Notes under the pieces: model-generated | Told to the model about the DNA's origin: nothing | Databases searched by the model: none | What the model saw: the letters and a program-made list of their open reading frames with translations, nothing else | In this document: piece by piece, positions 1 to 10,565 of the stretch | Numbering within the stretch: position 1 is the stretch's first letter | Layout of the letters: every line of letters begins with the position of its first letter | Translations under genes and position numbers: made by a program | Assembly (NCBI GenBank): GCA_963921935.1 | Contig: OY998180.1 | Coordinates: 60,032,551-60,096,550, forward strand | DNA length: 64,000 nt | DNA from: Galeruca laticollis | Taxonomy: Eukaryota > Arthropoda > Insecta > Coleoptera > Chrysomelidae | Direction: 5' to 3'

Positions 1-75
1 AATCGACGATGTCCTAGTCTAAACACATTTGTAAATATTTACCATCACGTCGATGTCTATCATAACCATAACTTT

Positions 76-780
76 TTGAGAAAGAAACGTGTTGCCATAG
101 TAAATGAAGAAGAACAGTTGAATACTTTAAACAAATTATTTAGACGGAAGAATCAAGTTTCTGTACATCAGGTTTGTTTAACAGAAGAAATAGATGTTCG
201 TGGGAACGAAAATGTTTTAGGAAATACAGAAATCAACAAATTAAAAAATCAAGTCGAATATCTATTCATGTCTGGTGTGGAATTTTTTGGGGTAAAGTAG
301 TTGGGCCAATATTCTATAATTTCACTTTAACGGGTCAATTATATTTCAATGACATTCTGCCACAAGTTGACGATTTACTTCAGGAATTTCCAGAAGATGC
401 GCTAAATGTCATAATATGGCATAATGTAAGATAAGTACGAGAACACTTAAATAATGAGTTCGCAACTTGGATAGGTAATGGTGGCACGATTCAATGGCCG
501 CCCAATAGTCCTGATTTAACACCTTTAGATGGCTTTTTATGGGACTATTTAAAAGAAAAAGTTTATTCCGATACCAATAAAAATATTGCAATAATTAGAG
601 AGAAAATTGAAGCTGAAATTGAACTTCTCAACCATCGCAATAGTAATAAAATTTTAAACTGTAGAGAAAATTTAAGGAGAAGGTATGAACTTTGTATTGA
701 AACTAACGGCGGTCATTTTGAGCACTTACTTATGTTTATGAAAATTTATGAAAATATCAAATCGGTTTCTATTTTGTAAT
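76..780 (+). pseudogene. mariner-like transposase remnant (DDE, C-terminal half)
   Basis: Decayed DDE transposase of the insect mariner-like class. The conserved order can be followed through at least two frames: a WCGIF block near 275, VGPIFYN near 303, a damaged catalytic segment ending in WHNVR near 415-430, then EHLNNEF near 442 and PPNSPDLTPLDGFLW near 500-540. This is the usual C-terminal arrangement, in which the last motif carries the third acidic residue. The block that normally holds the second catalytic aspartate is missing just before the stop at 432-434, so the copy is dead. No terminal inverted repeats were found and the 5' part lies outside the window or is lost. The family is secure; the exact clade is not. 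Confidence 0.7.
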
Positions 781-1324
781 AAACACTGTATTGCTTTTTA
801 TGTTGTTTGCTGTTGTATTGTATTTCGTAATAAACATTGTATTGTTTTTTATGTTCTTTGTTAGTGTCACCCCAGTCGCCTATTTTTTAAACATTCACTG
901 TCTATGACGGTGATGCTTGAGGAAAATACCGATTTAGGTTAGTCTTTTTCCCATTTTGTTCTAACGCGATACGAATGTTCACCATCATGATCGTTTTCAT
1001 TTACACTTCATCGAGGTCGCTCTAATAGTTAAATAGTTGCAGGATTTAGAGTGCCATCTACAGGAAAATTTAATTTCTCTTGGAAATCTTTTGAAATCGA
1101 TGACATATTTGTGATATCATGTTCCGACTTGTTAACATATCCAAATCTTTCGATAATTTACATCAATTTTCTCAGATGCCACTAAAGGTAGAATTATTAT
1201 TAATAGTAAAAGAAACATCCTTCACTTTCGATGTTCAATACTGATTCCAAATCAACATGAAAGTTTTCATCATCAGCATTACTTGTGTTAGAGGTGAAAT
1301 GAAACAAAGAATATTTTCATAATT
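781..1324. other. non-coding stretch with a short 51-bp-period duplication
   Basis: No gene seen. A segment beginning aaacactgtattg at 781 recurs, slightly diverged, 51 bp later (about 832). On the minus strand around 1210-1300 there is a short acidic open stretch that could be a decayed downstream part of the gene at 1325-2068, but it is broken and too short to call. Confidence 0.4.
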
Positions 1325-2068
1325 TTATAATGCTAAATCATTGATTACATGGACTTTGTAATAGTACAGATATTCTCTAAGTGCTCTTCCTATTAAACTG
1401 CTGTTGTCATAAGAATAAATATCACAAACAGCATACATTAAATCTAAACAATTGGAAAAGCCACATATTGAATTCGATATAAATGTTTTTAATAAATTAA
1501 TGATATTATAATAAAAATCGCAAAAGTTCACTTTATTTAAAATTGAAATGTGATGTTGAAGCAAATTCTCATGAACACGTAGAATTTCTACAACTTCTTC
1601 TTCATCGAGGAAAACTGTTACATCATCTATCTGAATTTTCACAAATTTTTGATTATCATAAATAACTTTAGTTATTTGACAAAAATCTTGGTACAACATG
1701 ATGGGATTAGAATCTACAACATCATCATCTGGAGAATTGAAGAGAAACTCGTTACTTTTATGCAGCACTTCTATGATCTCATCCCATTCTAAAGTATTGA
1801 ATGACATTTTTGAAGGTTCCACGATAAACGATGATAAAATGATGGCAGGTGCAAAAGTTCTGGCAGGACTCAGGCAACATCCAACTTCAAATCGAAGACC
1901 AACATTGAAAACTGTATGCAATAGATAATGTCTTTCTTTTCTTATTGCAATTTCATAATTAAGTACAATTTGATCTAAATCACGATCATAATTTGGTTCT
2001 TCATCATAACTACTATTATCACTACATGACATTTTAACACTATAATACCCAGAATCGTGACTACTCAT
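1325..2068 (-). CDS. unknown acidic protein, 247 aa, undamaged frame
   Basis: I do not recognise this protein. It is one of only two long undamaged frames in the window. The open frame extends to 2098, but the first ATG (context ataATGag) is at 2068, giving 247 residues and a TAA stop. The N-terminus is Ser/Asp/Glu-rich. The middle holds two similar-looking modules: a hydrophobic strand run followed by FNTLEWDEIIEVL (about residues 87-100) and VKIQIDDVTVFLDEEEVVEIL (about 142-162). The C-terminal third is rich in Leu, Ile, Tyr and Cys. There are no membrane segments or catalytic motifs I can name. The paired strand-plus-acidic-helix pattern slightly recalls PC4-like single-strand DNA-binding folds, but that is a guess. 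The repeat-rich setting suggests an element-borne gene, possibly linked to the Polinton-type integrase near 4.7 kb. Confidence 0.5.
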   Translation of the reverse strand: MSSHDSGYYSVKMSCSDNSSYDEEPNYDRDLDQIVLNYEIAIRKERHYLLHTVFNVGLRFEVGCCLSPARTFAPAIILSSFIVEPSKMSFNTLEWDEIIEVLHKSNEFLFNSPDDDVVDSNPIMLYQDFCQITKVIYDNQKFVKIQIDDVTVFLDEEEVVEILRVHENLLQHHISILNKVNFCDFYYNIINLLKTFISNSICGFSNCLDLMYAVCDIYSYDNSSLIGRALREYLYYYKVHVINDLAL

Positions 2069-2199
2069 TATGATGACTTCTAAACTAATGTCGATCAATT
2101 TATATGTTTATCTCTGTCCTCCACTCAATTAAAGTTGATTGGTTGCTGGTGATCTATACTACTACATCATCAGTGTTAATCCAACTGTTATGTTTTTCA

Positions 2200-2874
2200 T
2201 CTAATCCTAACCATTGTAATAAATGCAAATATCAAAAAATAAATTTAGTGTAGAAAGTTTTAGACCACACGGTAAAACATATTTTATTTCAAATCATAAT
2301 AAAAAACTGGAATGCGACCCACATTTTGTTTAAAAAATTTAGACGAAGTCAAAACAGACGAAAGAAAAATAAAACATCTTACTGGGTCACAGTAAACCAA
2401 TTTGTTTTGAATACGATTTTCAACACACAAAAATTAGCACACGTTCGAACAACAAAAAAGAAAGAAATTATTTTGCAATTCGACAAAAAAACCCCAAGTA
2501 GGGAAAACACAAAAACGGTGGAGGAGAGATTACAAGGAGAGTGCCGGTCGAACTCGCGAAGAGAAAGGAGTCACTTCCTTCGTGACGGTAGCGGTAGTAG
2601 TTTTTGGGTGTTAGCGTTATCAGAGGCAAAAGTTCTCGCCGTTGTGTCAGGGTGAAATAGGGATACTGAGATATCCTTGTCAGTGAACACTATCCCCCGT
2701 TTCGAGACACAAAACGGTAGAATTACCCTCTACGCAAAAATTGTAATCTACCTAGCCCGATATCGGCGAAGTGGCACTACTCGTGGCGGTAAGAAGCTAG
2801 CGAATTCCAGCAGCACCCCGGCCATACAGAAGAAGTTTCCAAAGCCGTAAGTTTTTGGACAGAATTTAGATTGG
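2200..2874. other. unassigned sequence, LTR-leader-like
   Basis: No supported gene. A 109-codon frame at 2326-2655 is Lys/Arg/Ser-rich with no recognisable domain and I treat it as chance. The purine-rich composition and a GTAAGT splice-donor-like site near 2848 resemble retroelement leader sequence. Nothing proves it. Confidence 0.25.
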
Positions 2875-3056
2875 GAGTTTTTTATTATTGGAGAGATTTG
2901 TCAGATATTATTTGCATCGAAATTATGAAACTTGGGAGTATTAATTCGTTTGCCAATACACGAAATAGCGAATGCGAATATTTGTATCTGAATTTTCTAT
3001 TTTTCTAAAGGGTTTGGACACATCTGGGCAGACTCAGTTAAATAATTTTTTTTGTG

Positions 3057-3092
<36 letters not shown>

Positions 3093-3155
3093 TATTTACC
3101 GTGTGGGCTGATACTAATTAAATTTGCCAGAGAGTCTCCAACTTGTCAAATTAAA
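2875..3155 (+). repeat. left arm of a 280-bp inverted repeat
   Basis: The segment is found in reverse complement at 4345-4639, with about 1.2 kb between arms. Matching blocks include gagttttttattattggag at the outer edge, the (TA)n tract, and the block gtttatttaccgtgtgggct. The arms differ by a few substitutions and in (TA)n length. The opposite arm runs straight into a Polinton-type integrase fragment, so these may be the long terminal repeats of such an element. Confidence 0.75.
3058..3089. repeat. (TA)n microsatellite
   Basis: Uninterrupted TA run inside the left inverted-repeat arm. It lies directly before the block agtttatttaccgtgtgg, which also follows (TA)n in the other copies at 4.26 and 4.41 kb. 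Confidence 0.9.
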
Positions 3156-4244
3156 TTTTTTTTTCCTTTTCATCTGGGGGAGTTATCATTTTGTTTAGGC
3201 CGCATATTTCTATTCCACCTCGTAGGTAGGTAGGAGACAGTACGTTTCAAGAGAGTTAAAAATTATGTACACGGCAACACAAAAACCGGAGTGTGTTTTA
3301 TAGATAAAATCTTTTTGTAGACTGCAGCGAACTTGTGCTGATAAGTAGTCAATTTGGTAAATTTACATAATCCTTTTTGTTCCGATTTGATTTTAAAGTT
3401 TTAATTATTAATGGAATGCGTAAACATATGTAGGTGATTTCATTACTGAGGGGGATTACGAAAGTCGTGACGCTGGCCGATAAATATTTTATTAGTCACT
3501 GACACATCAAATTTTGTTTTGTCGAGAATAACTGTCGTCTGCGGTTGTAACACTAGGTCAAGGACAGCCCAAGCCCGTGAATTAGTAATAAATCGTTTGA
3601 TGAGAAGGTAAACACACAATAATATTATATTTATCGTCTGGGCACACGTTTCCAAAGGGAAAAGGGTATAGGTAGGATTTTAAATTGTATCTAAGACCTT
3701 TAATTATTTGAGGGTATCTCGGGATTTTTCTTTTTATATTAGGATTTATGTATGTATGTGTATTTTCACAGGTGTTTTGTTGAATATATTTTTTTATATA
3801 CAACGTTGTAGTTCCACCTTATTTAAATTCATCACCCGTATCCCGTAAGTCAGTCCTTCCCCCTCTGGAGAGTGTGGTACCCTCGGAAAGGAGACGAAAT
3901 ACCGAGACCAACCCTGTCCTGGCAAAGGGAGACCAACCCGCTTTAAGACCAGGCGAACCTAGCTCAGGAAACGGGCCGGAGTAGCCTTTGTCCGCTCAGC
4001 TGCGCATTTTGGGTTATAGATTTTGGTGACAGCCGACATTATATAGGGGAGTAGAAAGCAGATATTACACTCAAAGAGGTTAGAGATATTTCACTGGTGA
4101 CAGCGTTATTACATTTACATGTTAAAATAAATAAGGGTCTAGATTTTATCAAGGTCGACTTTATTACATCTGGTGACAGCGGTTTTTTTGTTGAGAAACA
4201 ACTCGAATACAAAGGGTAGAGTTGTACACTGGTGACAGCGGTGT
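3156..4244. other. spacer with four TGGTGACAGC motifs
   Basis: No protein-coding evidence. The motif tggtgacagc occurs at 4024, 4095, 4171 and 4230, always on the same strand and 59-76 bp apart. A TGG-initial motif like this is what a tRNA primer-binding site downstream of an LTR looks like, but four copies at irregular spacing argue for a repeated leader segment, not one functional site. The upstream part (3840-4020) is more GC-rich than its surroundings and resembles retroelement leader sequence. Confidence 0.3.
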
Positions 4245-4257
4245 AATTTTTTTTGTG

Positions 4258-4312
<55 letters not shown>

Positions 4313-4409
4313 TATATAGTTTATTTACCGTGTGGGCTGATACAAATTTAATTTGACAAGTTGGAGACTCTCTGGCAAATTTAATTAGTATCAGCCCACA
4401 CGGTAAATA

Positions 4410-4457
<48 letters not shown>

Positions 4458-4470
4458 CACAAAAAAAATT
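4245..4470. repeat. near-perfect palindrome with (TA)n arms
   Basis: The left arm (4245-4343) reads aattttttttgtgtaa, then (TA)n, then a block ending gtgtgggctgatac. The right arm (4388-4470) is its reverse complement, from gtatcagcccacac through (TA)n to ttacacaaaaaaaatt. A 44-nt spacer at 4344-4387 separates them. The two (TA)n tracts have different lengths. The structure should extrude as a cruciform. It merges a third partial copy of the 2875-3155 repeat with the right arm at 4345-4639. Confidence 0.85.
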
Positions 4471-4639
4471 ATTTAACTGAGTCTGCCCAGATGTGTCCAA
4501 ACCCTTCAGAAAAATAGAAAATTCAGATACAAATATTCGCATTCGCTATTTCGTGTATTGGCAAACGAATTAATACTCCCAAGTTTCAGAATTTCGATGC
4601 AAATAATATCTGACAAATCTCTCCAATAATAAAAAACTC
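4345..4639 (-). repeat. right arm of the 280-bp inverted repeat
   Basis: Reverse complement of 2875-3155, including the (TA)n tract at about 4413-4456. At its outer edge (4639) it passes directly into minus-strand integrase coding sequence. Confidence 0.75.
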
Positions 4640-4838
4640 ATGGATTTCGAGAAACAATCGATAACCACCAAAATCATTTTAAATCCTTTATTATGCTTTG
4701 CATAAGGTCTCATTTCGGCTAAATCCATTTGCCATAAGTCATCAAGACCTTTGATTATTGTTCGTCGACGTGGATAATTTCGTCGAATCGGTTTATGCAA
4801 TTCTTTAACAAGTTGAATCCTGTCTGCAAACATGATAT
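4640..4838 (-). pseudogene. Polinton/Maverick-type integrase core fragment
   Basis: Minus-strand fragment of a retroviral-type integrase core domain. Visible motifs in order are a basic RNYPRRRTI stretch, GLDDLWQMDLAEM (first catalytic aspartate in the WQxDL context), and KGFKMILVVIDCFSKS (the core strand ending in DxFSK). This combination is the signature of integrases from Polinton/Maverick elements and relatives. Only about 65 residues remain. The downstream part with the second Asp and the Glu is cut off at the inverted-repeat edge, and the upstream part is replaced by the satellite array. The apparent N-terminal residues of the longer reading frame here are satellite sequence, not integrase. 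Confidence 0.6.
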
Positions 4839-7800
4839 CATAATGTCTTTCGTTCCATAAAAATCTGACCAATAATAGCAGAGATATGTGCTAGTGCCCT
4901 AATGGCAAAGTTTTTGCATATCCTGTATATGATAATAATCTATCAATCATAATGTCTTTTGTTCCATAAAAATCTGACCAATAATAGCAGAGATTAGTGC
5001 TAATGTCCTAATGGCATCTTTTTTGTACATCCTGTATACGATAATAATCTAACAATCATGATGTCTTTTGTTCCATAAAAATCTGACCAATAATCGCAGA
5101 GATATATGCTAGTGCCCTAATGGCATCTTTTTTTGCACATCCTGTACACGATAATAATCTAACAATCATAATGTCTCTTGTTCCATAAAAATCTGACCAA
5201 TAATGGCAGAGATATGTGCTAGTGCCCTAATGGCATCTTTTTTGCACATCCTGTATACGATAATAATCTAACAATCATAATGTCTTGTGTTCCATAAAAA
5301 TCTGACCAATAATAGCAGAAATATGTGCTTGTGCCCTAATGACATCTTTTTTGCACATCCTGTATACGATAATATTCTAACAATCATAATGTCTTTTGTT
5401 GCATAAAAATCTGACCAATAATGGCAAAGATATGTGCTAGTGCCCTAATGGCATCTTTTTTGCTCATCCTGTATACGATAATAATCTAACAATCCTAATG
5501 TCTTTTGTTCCATAAAAATCTGACCAATAATAGAAGAGATATGTGCTAGTGTCCTAATGGCATCTTTTTTGTACATCCTGTATACGATAATAATCTAACA
5601 ATCATGATGTCTTTTGTTCCATAAAAATCTGACCAATAATCGCAGAGATATATGCTAGTGCCCTAATGGCATCTTTTTTTGCACATCCTGTACACGATAA
5701 TAATCTAACAATCATAATGTCTCTTGTTCCATAAAAATCTGACCAATAATGGCAGAGATATGTGCTAGTGCCCTAATGGCATCTTTTTTGCACATCCTGT
5801 ATACGATAATAATCTAACAATCATAATGTCTTGTGTTCCATAAAAATCTGACCAATAATAGCAGAAATATGTGCTTGTGCCCTAATGACATCTTTTTTGC
5901 ACATCCTGTATACGATAATATTCTAACAATCATAATGTCTTTTGTTGCATAAAAATCTGACCAATAATGGCAAAGATATGTGCTAGTGCCCTAATGGCAT
6001 CTTTTTTGCTCATCCTGTATACGATAATAATCTAACAATCCTAATGTCTTTTGTTCCATAAAAATCTGACCAATAATAGAAGAGATATGTGCTAGTGTCC
6101 TGATGGCATCTTTTTCGCACATCCTGTATACGATAATAATCTAACAATCATAATGTCTTTTGTTCCATAAAAATCTGACCAATAATAGCAGAGATATGTG
6201 CTAGTGCCCTAATGGCGTCTTTTTTGAACATCCTGTATGCAATAATAATCTAACAATCATAATGTCTTTTGTTCCATAAAAATCTGACCAATAATGGCAG
6301 AGATATGTGCTAGTGCCCTAATGGCATCTTTTTTGCACATCCTGTATACGTTAATAATCTATCAATCATAATGTCTTGTGTTCCATAAAAATCTGACCAA
6401 TAATAGCAGAGATATGTGCTAATGTCCTTATGGCATCTTTTTTGTACATCCTGTATACGATAATAATCTAACAATCATGATGTCTTTTGTTCCATAAAAA
6501 TCTGACCAATAGCAGAAATATGTGCTAGTGCCCTAATGGCATCTTTTTTGCACATCCTGTATACGATGATAATCTAACAATCATAATATCTTTTGTTCCA
6601 TAAAAATCTGACCAATAGCAGAGATATGTGCTTGTGCCCTAATGACATCTTTTTTGCACATCCTGTATACGATAATATTCTAACAATCATAATGTCTTTT
6701 GTTGCATAAAAATCTGACCAATAATAGGAGAGATATGTGCTAGTGCCCTAATGGCATCTTTTTTGCACATCCTGTATACGATCATAATCTAACAATCATA
6801 ATGTCTTTTGTTCCATAAAAATCTGACCAATAATAGCAGAGATATGTGCTAGTGCCCTAATGGCGTCTTTTTTGCACATCCTGTATACGATAATAATCTA
6901 ACAATCATAATGTCTCTTGTTCCATAAAAATCTGACCAATAATGGCAGAGATATGTGCTAGTGCCCTAATGGCATCTTTTTTGCACATCCTGTATACGAT
7001 AATAATCTAACAATCCGAATGTCTTTTGTTCCATAAAAATCTGACCAATAATAGAAGAGATATGTGCTAGTGCCCTAATGGCATCTTTTTTGCACATCCT
7101 GTATACGATAATAATCTAACAATCATAATGTCTTTTGTTCCATAAAAATCTGACCAATAATAGCAGAGATATGTGCTAGTGCCCTAATGGCGTCTTTTTT
7201 GCACATCCTGTATACGATAATAATCTAACAATCATAATGTCTCTTGTTCCATAAAAATCTGACTAATAATGGCAGAGATATGTGCTAGTGCCCTAATGGC
7301 ATCTTTTTTGCACATCCTGTATACGTTAATAGTCTAACAATCATAATGTCTTTTGTTCCTTAAAAATCTGACCAATAATAGCAGAGATATGTGCTAATGC
7401 CCTAATGGCATCTTTTTTTGCACATCCTGTATACGATAATAATCTAACAATCATAATGTCTTTTGTTCCATGAAAATCTGACCAATAATGACTGAGATAT
7501 GTGCTGTGCCCTAATGGCATATTTTTTTTGCACATCTTGTATACGATAATAATCTAACAATCATAATGTCTTTTGTTCCATAAAAATCTGACCAATAGCA
7601 GAGATATGTGCAAGTGTCCTAATGGCATCTTTTTTTTGCACAACCTGTATACGATAATAATCAAACAATCATAATGTCTTTTGTTCCATAAAAATCTGAC
7701 CAATAATGGCAGAGATATATGCTAGTGCCCTAATGGCATATTTTTTGCACATCCTGTATACGATAATAATCTAACAATCATAATGTCTTTTTTTCCATAA

Positions 7801-9812
7801 AAATCTGACCAATAATGGCAGAGATATGTGCTAGTGCCCTAATGGCATCTTTTTTGCACATCCTGTATACGATAATAATCTAACAATCATAATGTCTTTT
7901 GTTTCATAAAAATCTGACCAATAGCAGAAATATGTGCTAGTGCCCTAATGGCATCTTTTTTTTGCACATCCTGTATACGATAATAATTTAACAATCATAA
8001 TGTCTTTTGTTCCATAAAAATCGGACCAATAATAGCAGATATATGTGCTAGTGCCCTAATGGCATCTTTTTTTGCACATCCTGTATACGATAATAGTCTT
8101 ACAATCATAATGTCTTTTGTTCCATAAAAATCTGACCAATAATCGCAGAGATATATGCTAGTGCCCTAATGGCATCTTTTTTTGCACATCCTGTACACGA
8201 TAATAATCTAACAATCATAATGTCTCTTGTTCCATAAAAATCTGACCAATAATGGCAGAGATATGTGCTAGTGCCCTAATGGCATCTTTTTTGCACATCC
8301 TGTATACGATAATAATCTAACAATCATAATGTCTTGTGTTCCATAAAAATATGACCAATAATAGCAGAGATATGTGCTAATGTCCTAATGGCATCTTTTT
8401 TGTACATCCTGTATACGATAATAATCTAACAATCATGATGTCTTTTGTTCCATAAAAATCTGACCAATAATGGCAGAGATATGTGCTAGTGCCCTAATGG
8501 CATCTTTTTTGCACATCCTGTATACGTTAATAATCTATCAATCATAATGTCTTGTGTTCCATATAAATCTGACCAATAATAGCAGAGATATGTGCTAATG
8601 TCCTAATGGCATCTTTTTTGTACATCCTGTATACGATAATAATCTAACAATCATGATGTCTTTTGTTCCATAAATATCTGACCAATAATGGCAGAGATAT
8701 GTGCTAGTGCCCTAATGGCATCTTTTTTGCACATCCTGTATAACGTTAATAATCTATCAATCATAATGTCTTGTGTTCCATAAAAATCTGACCAATAATA
8801 GCAGAGATATGTGCTAGTGCCCTAATGGCATCTTTTTTGCACATCCTGTATACGATAATAATCTAACAATCATAATGTCTTGTGTTCCATAAAAATCTGA
8901 CCAATAATAGCAGAGATATGTGCTAGTGTCCTAATGGCGTCTTTTTTGCACATCCTGTATACGATAAATATCTAACAATCATAATGTCTTTTGTTCCATA
9001 AAAATCTGACCAATAATGGCAGAGATATGTGCTAGTGCCCTAATGGCATCTTTTTTGCACATCCTGTATACGTTAATAATCTAACAATCATAATGTCTTT
9101 TGTTCCATAAAAATCTGACCAATAATAGCAGAGATATGTGCTAATGCCCTAATGGCATCTTTTTTTGCACATCCTGTATACGATAATAATATAACAATCA
9201 TAATGTCTTTTGTTCCATGAAAATCTGACCAATAATGACTGAGATATGTGCTGTGCCCTAATGGCATATTTTTTTTGCACATCTTGTATACGATAATAAT
9301 CTAACAATCATAATGTCTTTTGTTCCATAAAAATCTGACCAATAGCAGAGATATGTGCAAGTGCCCTAATGGCATCTTTTTTTGCATATCCTGTATACGA
9401 TAATAATCTAACAATCATAATGTCTTTTGTTCCATAAAAATCTGACCAATAATGGCAGAGATATATGCTAGTGCCCTAATGGCATATTTTTTGCACATCC
9501 TGTATACGATAATAATCTAACAATCATAATGTCTTTTGTTCCATAAAAATCTGACCAATAGCAGATATATGGGCTAGTGCTCTAATGGCATCTTTTTTGC
9601 ACATCCTGTATACGATAATAATCTAACAATCATAATGTCTTTTCTTCCATAAAAATCTGACCAATAGCAGAGATATGTGCTAGTGCCCTAAAGGCATCTT
9701 TTTGCACATCCTGTATACGATAATAATCTAACAATCATTATATCTTTTGTTCCATGAAAATCTGACCAATAATAGCAGAGATATGTGCTAGTGCCCTAAT
9801 GGCATCTTTTTT
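4839..9812. repeat. 109-bp satellite array, about 45 tandem copies
   Basis: Head-to-tail array with a monomer of about 109 bp, recognised by recurring blocks such as ctaacaatcataatgtc, ccataaaaatctgacc and cacatcctgtatacgat. Measured start-to-start distances are 109-110 bp. Monomers differ by scattered substitutions and in the length of a T run (5 to 9). Some lack three bases (ccaatagcag versus ccaataatagcag). Because 109 is not a multiple of three, the short minus-strand frames inside it (for example 7341-7535 and 9088-9282) shift frame at every unit and are not genes. The array starts within integrase sequence and ends abruptly at 9812. Confidence 0.97.
5004..6095. repeat. 546-bp five-monomer block, duplicated in tandem
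   Basis: Inside the satellite, 5004-5549 recurs at 5550-6095 with a constant 546-bp offset. The copy-specific variants are shared, including gtacacgataat, the tgtctcttg and tgtcttgtg variants, and gtgcttgtgccctaatgac. I found no difference in the stretches I compared. This is a recent five-monomer duplication within an older, more diverged array. Confidence 0.85.
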
Positions 9813-10377
9813 TATCAGCTAACTGCATAGCCCCTCCCCCTCGTGAGCACTACCCCTCATCTCTTACACACACAATCCTCCATATATTTTCTTTCTTCTA
9901 ATTACTTCTTGTATACACCCTTATTTACTATTTACTTTTTGCATAGCCCCCGTTCTTGTATACACCTTTATTTACGAAATCCCCGTAGACGCCCCCCTCC
10001 CCCATAGACGCTACCCTTAAAACCCTCTTCGCTTCTTCTAAATCACCCCCTAGATACCTTATACACGTAAAAACATACACACTTATTTACTTTTTGCATA
10101 ACCCCTGTTCTTGTATACACCCTTACTTTTTGCGTAATCCCCGTGGACGCTACCCTCCCCCGTAGACGCTACCCTTAAAAACCCCTTCGCTTCTTCTAAA
10201 CCACCCTCTACCTTAGACACGTAACAACATACACACTTATTTACTTTTTGCATAACCCCCGTTCTTGTATACACCCTTACTTGCGTAATCCCCGTAGACG
10301 CTACCCTAAAAAACCCCTTCGCTTCTTCTAAACCACCCTCTACCTTATACACGTAACAACATACACACTTATTTACT
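9813..10377. repeat. degenerate C-rich minisatellite
   Basis: An irregular tandem repeat on a C-rich plus strand. The block acttatttactttttgcata begins at 10081, 10235 and 10367 (spacing 154 and 132 bp), and phrases such as cccccgtagacgctaccc and cccttcgcttcttctaaa recur between them. The minus-strand frame at 10083-10556 simply reads through the repeat, giving repeated GVMQKVNKCVCCYV phrases, and I do not regard it as a gene. Confidence 0.8.
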
Positions 10378-10536
10378 TTTTGCATAACCCCCGTAACCGC
10401 TACCGTCATTATCCCTAAAATTTTGGCAATTGGCCCGGGCCAAATCCCCAAAAAACTTTTTGCATAACCCCCGTAGACGCTACCGTCATTAACCCAAAAA
10501 TTTTGGCAATTTGTCCCGGGCCAAATCCCCAAAAAT
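10378..10536. repeat. two tandem units of about 79 bp
   Basis: Two adjacent copies carry the blocks ttttgcataacccccgta, gctaccgtcatta and cccgggccaaatcccc (10378-10456 and 10457-10536). Immediately downstream is ggtcatgtgacgtcac, which contains the 8-bp palindrome TGACGTCA at 10558-10565. Confidence 0.75.
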
Positions 10537-10565
10537 AGGTCAAAGGGCGTGGTCATGTGACGTCA

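Noticed and set aside
2326..2655. 109-codon basic frame
   Set aside because: No domain, low complexity, and the surroundings look like retroelement leader.
7341..9282. Minus-strand 64-codon frames with near-identical peptides (7341-7535, 9088-9282)
   Set aside because: They lie wholly in the 109-bp satellite. The repeat is not a multiple of three, and the similarity reflects array duplication, not coding.
4839..9812. CRISPR-like array
   Set aside because: The monomers are contiguous with no unique spacers, and the context is eukaryotic transposon DNA; it is a satellite.
10083..10556. 157-codon minus frame with repeated Cys-containing phrases
   Set aside because: It translates the C-rich minisatellite; peptide repeats mirror the DNA repeats and no start or domain is evident.
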